Assembly (NCBI GenBank): GCA_902768125.1
Contig: CACXKA010000021.1
Coordinates: 1-57,316 of the forward strand
DNA: 57,316 bases
Direction of reading: 5' to 3'
Source: an uncultured Bacteroidales bacterium
Lineage (GTDB): Bacteria > Bacteroidota > Bacteroidia > Bacteroidales > Bacteroidaceae
The position numbers were made by a program, and so were the translations under genes. Below the pieces are notes generated by a model. It was not told the DNA's origin. It ran no database searches and saw nothing but the letters and a program-made list of their open reading frames with translations. Positions 1 through 8,022 of the stretch are shown piece by piece. The stretch's first letter is position 1, and every line of letters begins with the position of its first letter.

Positions 1-1
1 G

Positions 2-226
2 CACTTCCAAGAAAAACAGAGAAAACCAAAGTCGGAGAAAAATGAATACGCCCTAATTTTCTTGGTTTTACTTTCGAGGGGTGTTGCTTCGGAGAAGCTT
101 ATGGGGTGTATGAAGGCTTTTATCTGTGAGCTGGCTCACAAGGAAAAGCAGGCAGACACAACATCAAGACACAGTCTCAACCAGAGAAAGGGGTTTTTAA
201 GGTTTTGGTCTATTTCGTCTTTTTAG
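2..226 (+). CDS. possible 3' end of an unidentified ORF
   Basis: One frame is open from the window edge to a TAG at 224-226 (74 codons). I recognise no family in it. A second frame is open from base 1 to a TGA at 43-45 with a Lys-rich end, which could instead be the tail of an upstream gene. The rest of 1-284 shows only short direct repeats of ATCTGTG at about 246-270. Which frame, if any, is coded cannot be decided without the upstream sequence. Confidence 0.2.
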   Translation, partial: HFQEKQRKPKSEKNEYALIFLVLLSRGVASEKLMGCMKAFICELAHKEKQADTTSRHSLNQRKGFLRFWSISSF

Positions 227-284
227 AAGTTTTCGGAATAAAAAATCTGTGAAATCTGTGTTATCTGTGTGACATTAAAAACAA

Positions 285-398
285 ATGATGATGGAAAAGA
301 AGCAAAGAGCATTGGAGATTGTGGCGAAGATTGTAGTAGCTGCACTCACGGCGTTTTTGACAGCACTCGGAACGACCAGTTGCATGCGACTCCTGTAA
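285..398 (+). CDS. smalltalk protein (37-residue membrane peptide)
   Basis: This short ORF encodes about 37 residues: a basic start (MMMEKKQR), one hydrophobic helix (EIVAKIVVAALTAFLTALG), then a TTSCM-type end with a single Cys. That plan matches the small Bacteroidota family called smalltalk protein in NCBI annotation. The family is usually found near HU-like DNA-binding proteins and N-acetylmuramoyl-L-alanine amidases, and its function is unknown. Three ATG codons in a row (285, 288, 291) leave the start ambiguous by two residues. A strong hairpin at 420-446 closes the gene. The predicted location is the inner membrane. Confidence 0.7.
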   Translation: MMMEKKQRALEIVAKIVVAALTAFLTALGTTSCMRLL

Positions 399-419
399 GG
401 GTTATCGGTTAAAGATAAG

Positions 420-446
420 GGGGAGGCTCCGTGTGGAGTCCTCCCC
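420..446 (+). terminator. GC-rich hairpin after the smalltalk gene
   Basis: An 11-bp stem (left arm GGGGAGGCTCC, right arm GGAG-T-CCTCCCC with one bulged T) closes a GTGT loop. It sits 21 bases after the smalltalk stop and before the end of the convergent gene at 527, so it may serve both strands. There is no long T tract. A hairpin of very similar design lies at 33704-33734. Confidence 0.6.
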
Positions 447-526
447 TATCCTATAATGGTATAACATACTCTTCAATTATCACTTACATCTTTGGCTGTA
501 CCATCCGCATAATAATACTCGTCAAT

Positions 527-1732
527 TCAAAATGCAGCTAGCCACCTTTTCACCTCCGTGTTATATCTTACCTCACGATTATCATAATCGCTGGTGATTG
601 TTGCAACAAAACATTCGCTAAGTTTGGAATCAAAAACACCGCTATTTATATCTTTGTCTTTCACCAGAAGAACAGGAAGGTTGTGCATCAAACCCATGCC
701 AATCTCTAATTCATTCCATGGTGTAGGTAGATACTGCCCTTCTATTTGTTTTTCGATAGCTGTATGTGGATGACTCACACCTTTTTCTATGCTTATTTGT
801 TTGAATCCGAAGGCAATCATAGCAGATGATCTCATGATATCCCTCCGTATCTTATTAAACTGCCCAAATTCTGGATATTCATCTTTTGTATAATAAATGA
901 CATCGTAATGCAGTTCGTCTTTAAGAAATGCTTGATAATCTTTCGTCAATATCTCATCTTCTTTACTCATCTTGCCTGGCATACTGAAAAACACAACTTT
1001 ACTCTCACGTTTAGTGGAATACGTTGTTACAGGTTTCGTGGATGTGACCTTTCGTTCTTCGGATAATAACACTTCTATTTCTTCTGGGATGTTTGTGGCT
1101 CGTTGAAAACATGCACCATTTAATTGTACATTTCCAAAATAGGCATTACTCAAATCTGCACCAATGAAGTTTGCATTTGTTAAGTCGCTATTTTTTATCT
1201 GTGTATGATACAGGATTGCATTGAAGAAAATAGCTTGTTGCCCTTGAATATTGTCCAAAGTGGCATATGAAAGGTCAGCCATGAACATATCTGTGTTTTC
1301 AAGAACAATTGGAGCACCGTCTTTCCTTCCCAAATAAAGGTTTTGAAGATTGGTGCTTTGCAAGTCCATATTGGTCAAGTTTCCTGCATATGCAAAACCA
1401 TCTCCGAGAGTCTTCTGAAACACGCCACATGGAAGAATCTTAAGCAATGAAGAAATCACATTAATCGCCTCATCTCGTAAATCTGTCCATTCCTTGGGAA
1501 CTGCATCATTGAAATATCTCCGTATTAATACAGCTGCCGACAGTTGAGATGTTTTATTCTCCGACGAAAGTTGGGCAACAACCGTATTGAATGATTTGTA
1601 ATAATTATCAAGTCTTATGGCTTTTCTCCGCAAATAATCGTGTACATACTTGATAACTCCATAAACAATTGCAGCGACAAGACCTAATATCGCCAATAAC
1701 TGTAGGAAATCCGAGAAACTAAAATCTTTCAT
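527..1732 (-). CDS. membrane-anchored pentapeptide-repeat protein with C-terminal TIR/deoxyribosyltransferase-like domain
   Basis: The protein has 401 residues. A transmembrane helix spans about 9-31. A helical stretch with Arg/Lys follows to about 110. Pentapeptide-type repeats (A/N-D/N-L-x-x, e.g. NSDLTNANFIGADLSNAYFG) run from about 117 to 212. A linker leads to an alpha/beta domain at about 245-401. That domain has a first strand VVFFSMPG, a RSSAMIAFGF strand, and the motif WNELEIGMGLMHNLPVLLV with Glu341 and Glu343. The last motif resembles the active-site Glu region of TIR and nucleoside deoxyribosyltransferase-like folds, which cleave N-glycosidic bonds of NAD+ or nucleosides. It lies 38 bases after the Nudix-like gene on the same strand, so the two are probably one operon. 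Assigning the domain to TIR rather than NDT-like is uncertain, and no activity is shown by the sequence alone. Confidence 0.6.
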   Translation of the reverse strand: MKDFSFSDFLQLLAILGLVAAIVYGVIKYVHDYLRRKAIRLDNYYKSFNTVVAQLSSENKTSQLSAAVLIRRYFNDAVPKEWTDLRDEAINVISSLLKILPCGVFQKTLGDGFAYAGNLTNMDLQSTNLQNLYLGRKDGAPIVLENTDMFMADLSYATLDNIQGQQAIFFNAILYHTQIKNSDLTNANFIGADLSNAYFGNVQLNGACFQRATNIPEEIEVLLSEERKVTSTKPVTTYSTKRESKVVFFSMPGKMSKEDEILTKDYQAFLKDELHYDVIYYTKDEYPEFGQFNKIRRDIMRSSAMIAFGFKQISIEKGVSHPHTAIEKQIEGQYLPTPWNELEIGMGLMHNLPVLLVKDKDINSGVFDSKLSECFVATITSDYDNREVRYNTEVKRWLAAF

Positions 1733-1770
1733 ATATATTATACTCTTTTTATCCCTTTAAATTGCAACGA

Positions 1771-3042
1771 CTATTCGTTTACTTTCACACGACTCACATC
1801 CACACAATCGTTATCCAAATCACAATGTTGTAGATAGGCTTGAGCATAGAGATAATTGCATGCAACTTCTGTGGAGAGCTTTGCCGAGGTGAAGTATGAA
1901 TTACTAAATTCCAAATTACCCAGAGACTTCTTAAAACTATTTTGCAAAGTCTTTTCATCGATGTCTTCTGTACGAATCAAGAAGAACATCTGAGGTTTAC
2001 CCCCTCTTAACATCTCACGGAGAAAAGCTAATGGGATGATTTGCATCTTGGTTCGATGATATATTTTCTTAACATCCAAAGGTTTGCTATACAACTCAGG
2101 GGCGTTGTCTATATCTGCAATGCCTGTTTCCTCTGCAAACTCTCTGGCTATCTCCCACTCCAAGAAATCCACCAGTGAATCGTTAGGGAACACATCTTTC
2201 TGAGGACATTCAATATCTCCGCTTGGCATACCAAGTCTGTTCTCATATACACCTACATTTTCTTTACGAGGCAACAAGTAATATTTACGATTTCCAGCCT
2301 GACCCATGCACCAAATGGCAGACACACCAACCACATTTGCCAAGCCTGATTCGGATAATGACGGCAATGTGTAAGGATGTGTTCCTGGGTCTGCCACCTT
2401 CATCGACGCATCGTGATCAGCTTGCGCCATTCTTCTTATTTCCATATGACGATTGGTGGTCTCACCTTCATTCTCAACCTCTATAGGATAATCCATCGTC
2501 AGATTGGTACGAATCTGCTTGAAATAGGTTGTTCTTTCGAATGAGCAACAGTATTCGTTTTCACCGACTTTTTCGAGTGATGCCATACGCGGATGACTAT
2601 CATCTGTCGTATGGGGTTTCCTTGTAAGAACATCGTTGAGGGCAGGTTCTGTGGCTTCGTTCAAGTGTTCTGAAAGATCAAATTCCTCTGTGATAGCAAG
2701 TGGTTCAATGTGTATCTTTGTGTCAGGATGTTGGATGAAATTAATCACCTCAAGATATGGGATTTTTATGGTTCGGCGATTATTGGCATCACGAATAGTA
2801 ATCGAACGCATATCCTTCTCATACAATTCATGCAACAAAGTACCATCCAATTGCTTACCTCTCTCAAATCTCAAAAAATCCAGATTGGAAATCTTCTCAT
2901 TGATTTCTTCAGCGGAATGCAAGAAAACGCATCTTGAATATCCACGAAATTTTCGTCTCAGATACCTGAACACAAACACAAATAAGGGTACTAAGAGACC
3001 GATAGCAACGCCAATTAAGATGTCATACAATACATTTCCCAT
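1771..3042 (-). CDS. membrane-anchored Nudix-like protein
   Basis: The protein has 423 residues. It starts with a transmembrane helix at about 5-27 followed by a basic patch (RYLRRKFRG). About 200 residues of unrecognised sequence lead to a Nudix-like domain at about 228-380. The Nudix helix is visible as REFAEETGI at 300-308, matching REUXEEXGU; the preceding Gly (GMPSGD, about 281-286) is separated from it by a longer loop than the 23-residue Nudix box allows. Nudix enzymes hydrolyse nucleoside diphosphates linked to another group, ADP-ribose among them; the substrate here is unknown. It is the first gene of the operon with the pentapeptide/TIR-like gene, driven by the promoter at 3076-3108. 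Confidence 0.6.
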   Translation of the reverse strand: MGNVLYDILIGVAIGLLVPLFVFVFRYLRRKFRGYSRCVFLHSAEEINEKISNLDFLRFERGKQLDGTLLHELYEKDMRSITIRDANNRRTIKIPYLEVINFIQHPDTKIHIEPLAITEEFDLSEHLNEATEPALNDVLTRKPHTTDDSHPRMASLEKVGENEYCCSFERTTYFKQIRTNLTMDYPIEVENEGETTNRHMEIRRMAQADHDASMKVADPGTHPYTLPSLSESGLANVVGVSAIWCMGQAGNRKYYLLPRKENVGVYENRLGMPSGDIECPQKDVFPNDSLVDFLEWEIAREFAEETGIADIDNAPELYSKPLDVKKIYHRTKMQIIPLAFLREMLRGGKPQMFFLIRTEDIDEKTLQNSFKKSLGNLEFSNSYFTSAKLSTEVACNYLYAQAYLQHCDLDNDCVDVSRVKVNE

Positions 3043-3075
3043 AGTTGTTATAAATTAAAAGATTGTTTCTGATTG

Positions 3076-3108
3076 CAAATATAACATAATCATTTCCTAT
3101 TCTCCAAA
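3076..3108 (-). promoter_or_regulatory. promoter of the Nudix/pentapeptide operon
   Basis: On the minus strand a TTTG (3108-3105) is followed after 21 bases by TATATTTG (3083-3076), the Bacteroidota -33/-7 pattern. It lies 34 bases upstream of the Nudix-like ATG. Confidence 0.6.
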
Positions 3109-3189
3109 TAATTTTGACACATCTTTGTTATTTTATGGTCGATGAGATGATTTTTTTTATTTTACCACCCGACTTTTTGAGATATGTCG

Positions 3190-3197
3190 TATATTTG
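3190..3197 (+). promoter_or_regulatory. -7 box for the HAD phosphatase gene
   Basis: TATATTTG matches the Bacteroidota -7 element TAnnTTTG and lies 46 bases before the ATG. I do not see a well-spaced TTTG -33 element. Confidence 0.4.
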
Positions 3198-3243
3198 TAC
3201 GCGATATGTGAGCATAAATAACAATGAATGACTATATATAACG

Positions 3244-3843
3244 ATGCAGAATATCATTTTTGACTTTGGGAATGTATTGGTGGAGTTTGAACCACACAGA
3301 CTTTATGACTCAGTATTTGGAGGCGACTGGGAAAAGGCGGAGTGGTTTCACCATAACATCACAACACCTGACTTCTACGACAGGATTGATCGTGGCGATG
3401 ACTTTGCCCAATGCATCAGAGACTTGCAGGCTCTGCACCCTGAGTACGCCAAGGAAATCGCTCTCTACGACACGAACTATCATGATATGGTGGGTGATGC
3501 GAAGCCTGGAATGATGGGATTGTTGACAGAGCTTAAGGAACAGGGATATGGTCTATATGGACTCACCAACTGGTCTTACAAGGTATATGCCGTGATGGAG
3601 AGACTTCCCATTTTCCGCTTGCTGGATGGAAGTGTCATCTCTTCAGAAGAGCACCTCATCAAGCCAGATGTTCGTATCTATCAACGCGTACTCGAGAAGT
3701 TTCAGCTTCAACCCTCCGACTGCATCTTTGTGGATGACAAGCAGAAAAATGTGGATGCTGCCAAAGCTTGTGGTATGCAGGGGTTGGTGTTCACCAACGC
3801 CGACCAACTTCGTAGTGACTTGAAGCAATTGGGCGTGCTCTAA
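3244..3843 (+). CDS. HAD-family phosphatase (HAD-IA, YihX-like)
   Basis: This 199-residue soluble protein has the HAD motifs in order. Motif I is FDFGNVLVEF with the nucleophile Asp near residue 7. A helical cap follows. Motif II is in GLTNWS, motif III is the Lys in LIKPDVRIY, and motif IV is FVDDKQKNVDAA. The length and the short alpha-helical cap match the HAD-IA group that includes the E. coli sugar-phosphate phosphatase YihX. The substrate cannot be read from the sequence. It is transcribed divergently from the Nudix/pentapeptide operon and is followed after 62 bases by the SH3b/PARP-like gene, so the two plus-strand genes may be co-transcribed. Confidence 0.85.
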   Translation: MQNIIFDFGNVLVEFEPHRLYDSVFGGDWEKAEWFHHNITTPDFYDRIDRGDDFAQCIRDLQALHPEYAKEIALYDTNYHDMVGDAKPGMMGLLTELKEQGYGLYGLTNWSYKVYAVMERLPIFRLLDGSVISSEEHLIKPDVRIYQRVLEKFQLQPSDCIFVDDKQKNVDAAKACGMQGLVFTNADQLRSDLKQLGVL

Positions 3844-3905
3844 TAGCCACCACCCTATTCTTTTCCCAACCATTATCTCAACTTGCGAACTAAAACTATG
3901 AATCT

Positions 3906-5471
3906 ATGGAAATCAAGCACACTACCCTTCCCAAAGCAATCATGCTAATGCTGTTGTTATGCTTGAGTATGACAATGATGGCTAATACGTACCCAGCCGT
4001 TTGTAAGGCAAGGACAAACCTGAATGTGAGAGTTGCTCCGAGTGTTCAATATTCAAGAAGGGGTATGTACCACAGAGGTGACCAATTTGTCGTACATTCT
4101 GTCTCGAACAATGGTGGAATGAATTGGGGTGAAGTGACTTACAATGGTGAGATTGGATATGTGTGCATGAATTATGTGAATTATCTCTCCCCATACGAGG
4201 AGGAGCCTGTGGTAGAACAACCACAAACAAGCGTATATAGTTCCCCTCAGACATTCTGGTCGAAAGCGTGGTCAATCATTAAGGTTGTCCTCATCATCCT
4301 GGCGGTTATTATCGTACTGGCGTTTTGGAAGCAGATCCTTCAGGGAATCATTTATTTGTCGTTCTTTATGGGTGCAGGAGCTTTAATCACATACCTATTG
4401 TTTGGTAATGGAGGCATTGGTTCGATGATTGGGCTTATCATTGGTATCCTACTGGGCATACGCTATCTCTCAAACCTATATGGCATCGCTCCTTCATGGC
4501 CATTAAGACTATTTTACAACATTATTTCTTTTCCGTTCTATCTGTTGAACAAACTCCAATTCTTCATTGTGGAGCCTTGGCGTTACCTCTTCAAAAGTAA
4601 CTGGTTGAGCGATGATGCCAAATCAGTTGTACGACCAATCTTGTACATACTGAAAATCGTGCTATACATTCTCAGCACTCCGTTGCGGATTGTGAACGCC
4701 ATCACCTATAATATTATCACGCATGTGTGTATCGGTTTATATGACCTTTGCTATGAGGTGTTGGCTCCCAGTTCGGATGATGAAGGAGGAGAGAACTTTG
4801 GCTCATGGCTACTTTACTTCCCACTCCGTCTTGTGAAATACCCGATATGGCACGGATTCATTATCCTGGTGGAAGGAATAATTTGGACGATTGTCGACAC
4901 GTTTATCCCTGCCATCACCATGTATCATGGAACAGACATGACAGCAGCACAAGCCATTACGTGCAGCACCATGCGAAACGAATATCTGAGGCGTTTCAAG
5001 CGATGGAGCGATGGTGCTTTCACTGCAAGTCAATGTTGCTGGGGAGGCAAAGGTGTGTATTTTGCCTCCATGCGAAGTGTCGCAAGAAGATATGCCATGG
5101 ACGGTTACAGGCTCAGTGATGACAATCCCGTTATGATTGTGTGCAGAGTATCGTTAGGAGATGTCATCAACTACTCGTTAACCCCCGACTATGTGTATAA
5201 CAACACTGGAGGAAATGGAAATTATGGTGTTTTGAACGGATATGCAAAAGATCATGGTTACAACACAGGGGAATGGTGGAATAAACGTGGCGGATATTGG
5301 GAATTCTGCATGTTTGACTGGCAGAGAAAATACAATGACCTGTGGCGCATCCGTCCTATCTACATTTACAGTTTCAAGACTGGCACCTTCCAACACGTGA
5401 AAGGCGGCATGCAGCACTGGCTCTTTGAGAAGGACATCCTCGATGACCTCAAAGAACGCCTACAAAAATAA
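3906..5471 (+). CDS. membrane protein with SH3b domain and PARP-like ADP-ribosyltransferase domain
   Basis: The protein has 521 residues. It begins with a signal peptide (about 8-27). A bacterial SH3 domain spans about 31-95 (NLNVRVAPS, YNGEIGYVCMNYV). Several hydrophobic segments lie between about 122 and 340. The C-terminal domain (about 337-500) shows the H-Y-E pattern of PARP/diphtheria-toxin-type ADP-ribosyltransferases: His341 in MYHGT, Tyr385 in GKGVYFASMRSVARRYA, and Glu456 in YWEFCMFD, followed by an RIRPIYIYSF strand. If active it would transfer ADP-ribose from NAD+ to a target. With a periplasmic SH3b domain, the side of the membrane on which the catalytic domain lies depends on the number of membrane crossings, which I cannot fix by eye. 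The perfect hairpin at 5473-5502 follows the stop. The PARP-like call is inferred from motifs only. Confidence 0.6.
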   Translation: MEIKHTTLPKAIMLMLLLCLSMTMMANTYPAVCKARTNLNVRVAPSVQYSRRGMYHRGDQFVVHSVSNNGGMNWGEVTYNGEIGYVCMNYVNYLSPYEEEPVVEQPQTSVYSSPQTFWSKAWSIIKVVLIILAVIIVLAFWKQILQGIIYLSFFMGAGALITYLLFGNGGIGSMIGLIIGILLGIRYLSNLYGIAPSWPLRLFYNIISFPFYLLNKLQFFIVEPWRYLFKSNWLSDDAKSVVRPILYILKIVLYILSTPLRIVNAITYNIITHVCIGLYDLCYEVLAPSSDDEGGENFGSWLLYFPLRLVKYPIWHGFIILVEGIIWTIVDTFIPAITMYHGTDMTAAQAITCSTMRNEYLRRFKRWSDGAFTASQCCWGGKGVYFASMRSVARRYAMDGYRLSDDNPVMIVCRVSLGDVINYSLTPDYVYNNTGGNGNYGVLNGYAKDHGYNTGEWWNKRGGYWEFCMFDWQRKYNDLWRIRPIYIYSFKTGTFQHVKGGMQHWLFEKDILDDLKERLQK

Positions 5472-5472
5472 A

Positions 5473-5502
5473 ATGTGCCGCACAAGAGAATGTGCGGCAC
5501 AT
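5473..5502. terminator. bidirectional hairpin between convergent genes
   Basis: A perfect 12-bp stem (ATGTGCCGCACA / TGTGCGGCACAT) closes a 6-base loop between the plus-strand PARP-like gene and the minus-strand YbjN-like gene. Neither side has a long T run. Confidence 0.7.
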
Positions 5503-5524
5503 AATGATGAGGTATTGGGGAACA

Positions 5525-5902
5525 TCAGCTGATGTTTTCGTACAATGTTTTTCGGGCACCCATCAGGATGTTGAGGGCACGAGGGATGATGTCCTTGACA
5601 TCTGGACTTTGGTCGAGGAGAATTTCAAAGAATGCCCACACACTCTCGTTGATGACACATAATTTTGCCACCTTCATGTTGGAGTTGGTCTTGTTGATGG
5701 CTTCGAGCACGAGGTCACGATTGTCATCGGTCACATCATAAATGTAGGGCATCGTGAGTTGGAAAAAATCCGTGTCCTCATCGTTATTGATGAAGAGGAA
5801 CGTCGCCATTTGATACTTGAAAATGATGCCACCATGTTCGTCCACTTCGGGACAGAATCCTTGCGTGCGAAGGAATTCCAATACAGATTCTGAGGTCTTC
5901 AT
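5525..5902 (-). CDS. YbjN-like small protein
   Basis: This soluble protein of 125 residues has alternating strand and helix segments (VLEFLRTQGF, GGIIFKYQMATFLFINND, ESVWAFFEILLDQ). It resembles the YbjN / type III secretion chaperone-like fold that is common as small orphan genes in Bacteroidota. It lies 50 bases after the kinase-AAA+ gene on the same strand and so probably belongs to its operon. A chaperone or adaptor role for that protein is a guess from position. Confidence 0.5.
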   Translation of the reverse strand: MKTSESVLEFLRTQGFCPEVDEHGGIIFKYQMATFLFINNDEDTDFFQLTMPYIYDVTDDNRDLVLEAINKTNSNMKVAKLCVINESVWAFFEILLDQSPDVKDIIPRALNILMGARKTLYENIS

Positions 5903-5952
5903 AGGATCACTGTTTTTAGTTGTTATTCAATAAGATTGTTATTTTTGTTCAA

Positions 5953-7761
5953 TTATTTCACGAAACCGATTCGAGGTCTTGTCAGATTGGTGCGTTCCGT
6001 ATTTTCCATCTTCCTGCGGATGTCCTCATAGATGGACAAAATGTCTTGACGCAGGGATGGATGGGTGTTCTTGACGGAGGTCTCCAGCAACTCTTCAGTG
6101 ATTTCCTGATCGGTGAAGGCTGCCACCATCGCCGCATCGTTGACCACATAGGCAATGTCGCTGGCAATGAAGCCTTCGGTCATCTCGGAAAGTTTGTCGG
6201 CATCGATGTTGTTGGCATCGAAAGGCCTGTCTTTGAGGTGAATCATAAACATCTCCTTGCGCGCCTCTTTGTCGGGCAGCGGCACATAGATCTGCTTGTC
6301 GATACGTCCTGTACGAAGCACAGCGGGGTCAATCTTGTCGGGGCGGTTGGTGGTGGCGACCACAAAGATGCCTCGTTCTGAACAGTTGTTCAACTGGGAA
6401 AGGAACTCGTTGACTTCGCTGGCAGAGTACTGTGCAGCAGGATTGGAACGATCGGGCACCAAGGCATCGAACTCATCGAAGCAGATGACGATAGGCGCCT
6501 GCTGTTCTGCCTGTTTGAAGAGCTGGGCGATTTTCTCCTGCGAACCATGAACAAAGGAGCTGGCAAGGTCGGAGGATTTCACCAAGATGAAATTGAAGCC
6601 CGTCTCTTCAGCGAATTTCTCAGCCACAAAGGTCTTGCCACATCCTGGAGGACCATAAAGGAGCATTCCGTTGGGAGCGGTCAGACGATATTTTGCCATT
6701 TTCTCCTTGTTCTTGATGACAAAGATCACTCGCTGGGAGAGATAGGTCTTGAGTTCCTCCATACCAGCAATGTCTTGGAAACCATTTCCCGAACCTTTCT
6801 TGATCTCGAATCCGACCTTGTTGGGACTTTCGATTTGCCGGCTCTCCCCACCCTGAGAAGATGATGGTTGAGGAGTATCGTCCTTCTTTGGTTCGGTTCG
6901 TGTGGGCACCTCGTCGGAATCGAGGTCGTGCAAGATGCTCTCCACATTCTTATAACGGTCGGCATAAGCCACAGCCAAACCTTTTGCCAAAATGGCTTTG
7001 GTGCGTTCTTCCACAATCAAGGCATCAAATTCGAGCGGTTCTGTCCTACGCTTGCACATCTGGAGAATTGCTCTCCTAGCCCGTTTCATGCCGTCGGAGA
7101 ATTCCATCAACCAAGGTGATTGTCCTGTCAGCATCGTGAAGAGAACGGCTGTAGCAGAGAAAATATCACTTTGTTCATCGTACACGCCAGCATAGGTTTC
7201 GTTGGCACAATACGCCACTTCCAAGTCGCTGGTGTCGAAAGGCACTTTCCCTGAACATTTGGCTGAGAGATGCCCCAAGTCGATGATTTCAGGCGTACCA
7301 TCTGTGGTGGCGGAAAGCATGATGTTGCGAGGTGTGATGTCGTTGTGGCAAAGTCCTTGTGCGTGGATGTGCTGCAAGCCTTCGATAATGTTGCGGAAGA
7401 GAACAAGGGCATCCTCTTCTCTCATTTTGCCCTCACGCTGTAACTTTTCAATGAGCAGCTCACCTGTGAAATAATTGGTCAGATAGTACTGAACGACACC
7501 CTCTTCTGTGTCCGCTTCTCCACTATCCACATAACTGACGATGTTCTTGTGCTTTAGGTTCTGGCTGTAGGTAATCTCCAGCACTTTTCCCGTCTCTGGG
7601 TCGAGCAGTTTCTCAGGCACTCTCTTGAGCACGAAGACTTTCATGAAATAAGGATTGTGGTCTTCGTCCTCCACACGATATGTTTCTGTGTAGAGATTCT
7701 CCTTGATTAGACTCTGTACGACATACTTGCTGACTTTCTGTCCACTCTTAAATGTTGCCAT
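5953..7761 (-). CDS. Ser/Thr protein kinase fused to AAA+ ATPase
   Basis: The protein has 602 residues and two enzyme modules. Residues about 10-285 form a eukaryotic-type kinase: Lys41 in YFMKVFVL, catalytic loop HNDITPRN with Asp141 and Asn146, and a DLG metal site at 161-163. A Ser/Pro-rich linker (about 287-315) leads to an AAA+ module of the FtsH/CDC48 type: Walker A GPPGCGKT (370-377), Walker B ICFDEFD (426-432), and a second region of homology TNRPDKIDPAVLRTGRID with Arg483 and Arg486. No membrane helix or protease motif is seen. Both active sites look intact, so it may be a kinase-regulated unfoldase or remodeller. The YbjN-like gene follows in the same direction. Function is inferred. 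Confidence 0.85.
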   Translation of the reverse strand: MATFKSGQKVSKYVVQSLIKENLYTETYRVEDEDHNPYFMKVFVLKRVPEKLLDPETGKVLEITYSQNLKHKNIVSYVDSGEADTEEGVVQYYLTNYFTGELLIEKLQREGKMREEDALVLFRNIIEGLQHIHAQGLCHNDITPRNIMLSATTDGTPEIIDLGHLSAKCSGKVPFDTSDLEVAYCANETYAGVYDEQSDIFSATAVLFTMLTGQSPWLMEFSDGMKRARRAILQMCKRRTEPLEFDALIVEERTKAILAKGLAVAYADRYKNVESILHDLDSDEVPTRTEPKKDDTPQPSSSQGGESRQIESPNKVGFEIKKGSGNGFQDIAGMEELKTYLSQRVIFVIKNKEKMAKYRLTAPNGMLLYGPPGCGKTFVAEKFAEETGFNFILVKSSDLASSFVHGSQEKIAQLFKQAEQQAPIVICFDEFDALVPDRSNPAAQYSASEVNEFLSQLNNCSERGIFVVATTNRPDKIDPAVLRTGRIDKQIYVPLPDKEARKEMFMIHLKDRPFDANNIDADKLSEMTEGFIASDIAYVVNDAAMVAAFTDQEITEELLETSVKNTHPSLRQDILSIYEDIRRKMENTERTNLTRPRIGFVK

Positions 7762-7780
7762 AGTTGTTGATTTAGTGCCA

Positions 7781-7788
7781 CAAATATA
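7781..7788 (-). promoter_or_regulatory. -7 box for the kinase-AAA+ gene
   Basis: TATATTTG on the minus strand lies 19 bases upstream of the ATG. No clear TTTG -33 element is seen at the usual distance. Confidence 0.4.
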
Positions 7789-7939
7789 CAGAGAAATGAT
7801 TAATAAAAGAAGGTTTTATAAAAAAATTAGAGAAAAAACTATGAGAATGGTTTTGCTGGTGCATAAAAATGACAAATTGGGGTCACAATCGTTAAGAAAT
7901 AAAAAAGGTGGGGGTTGTGGGGGCTTTTTTCGTAGATAA

Positions 7940-7972
7940 TTGCGAATTTGTGAATTAAAATCGCTAAATTTG
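7940..7972 (+). promoter_or_regulatory. promoter of the DUF4199-glycosyltransferase block
   Basis: TTG at 7940-7942 and TAAATTTG at 7965-7972 are 22 bases apart, matching the Bacteroidota promoter pattern. The ATG of the DUF4199 gene lies 50 bases downstream. Confidence 0.5.
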
Positions 7973-8022
7973 CAAGGAATTTGCGAGGACAGCTTTCGCT
8001 GTGTGGCAAGGATCAATGATTT

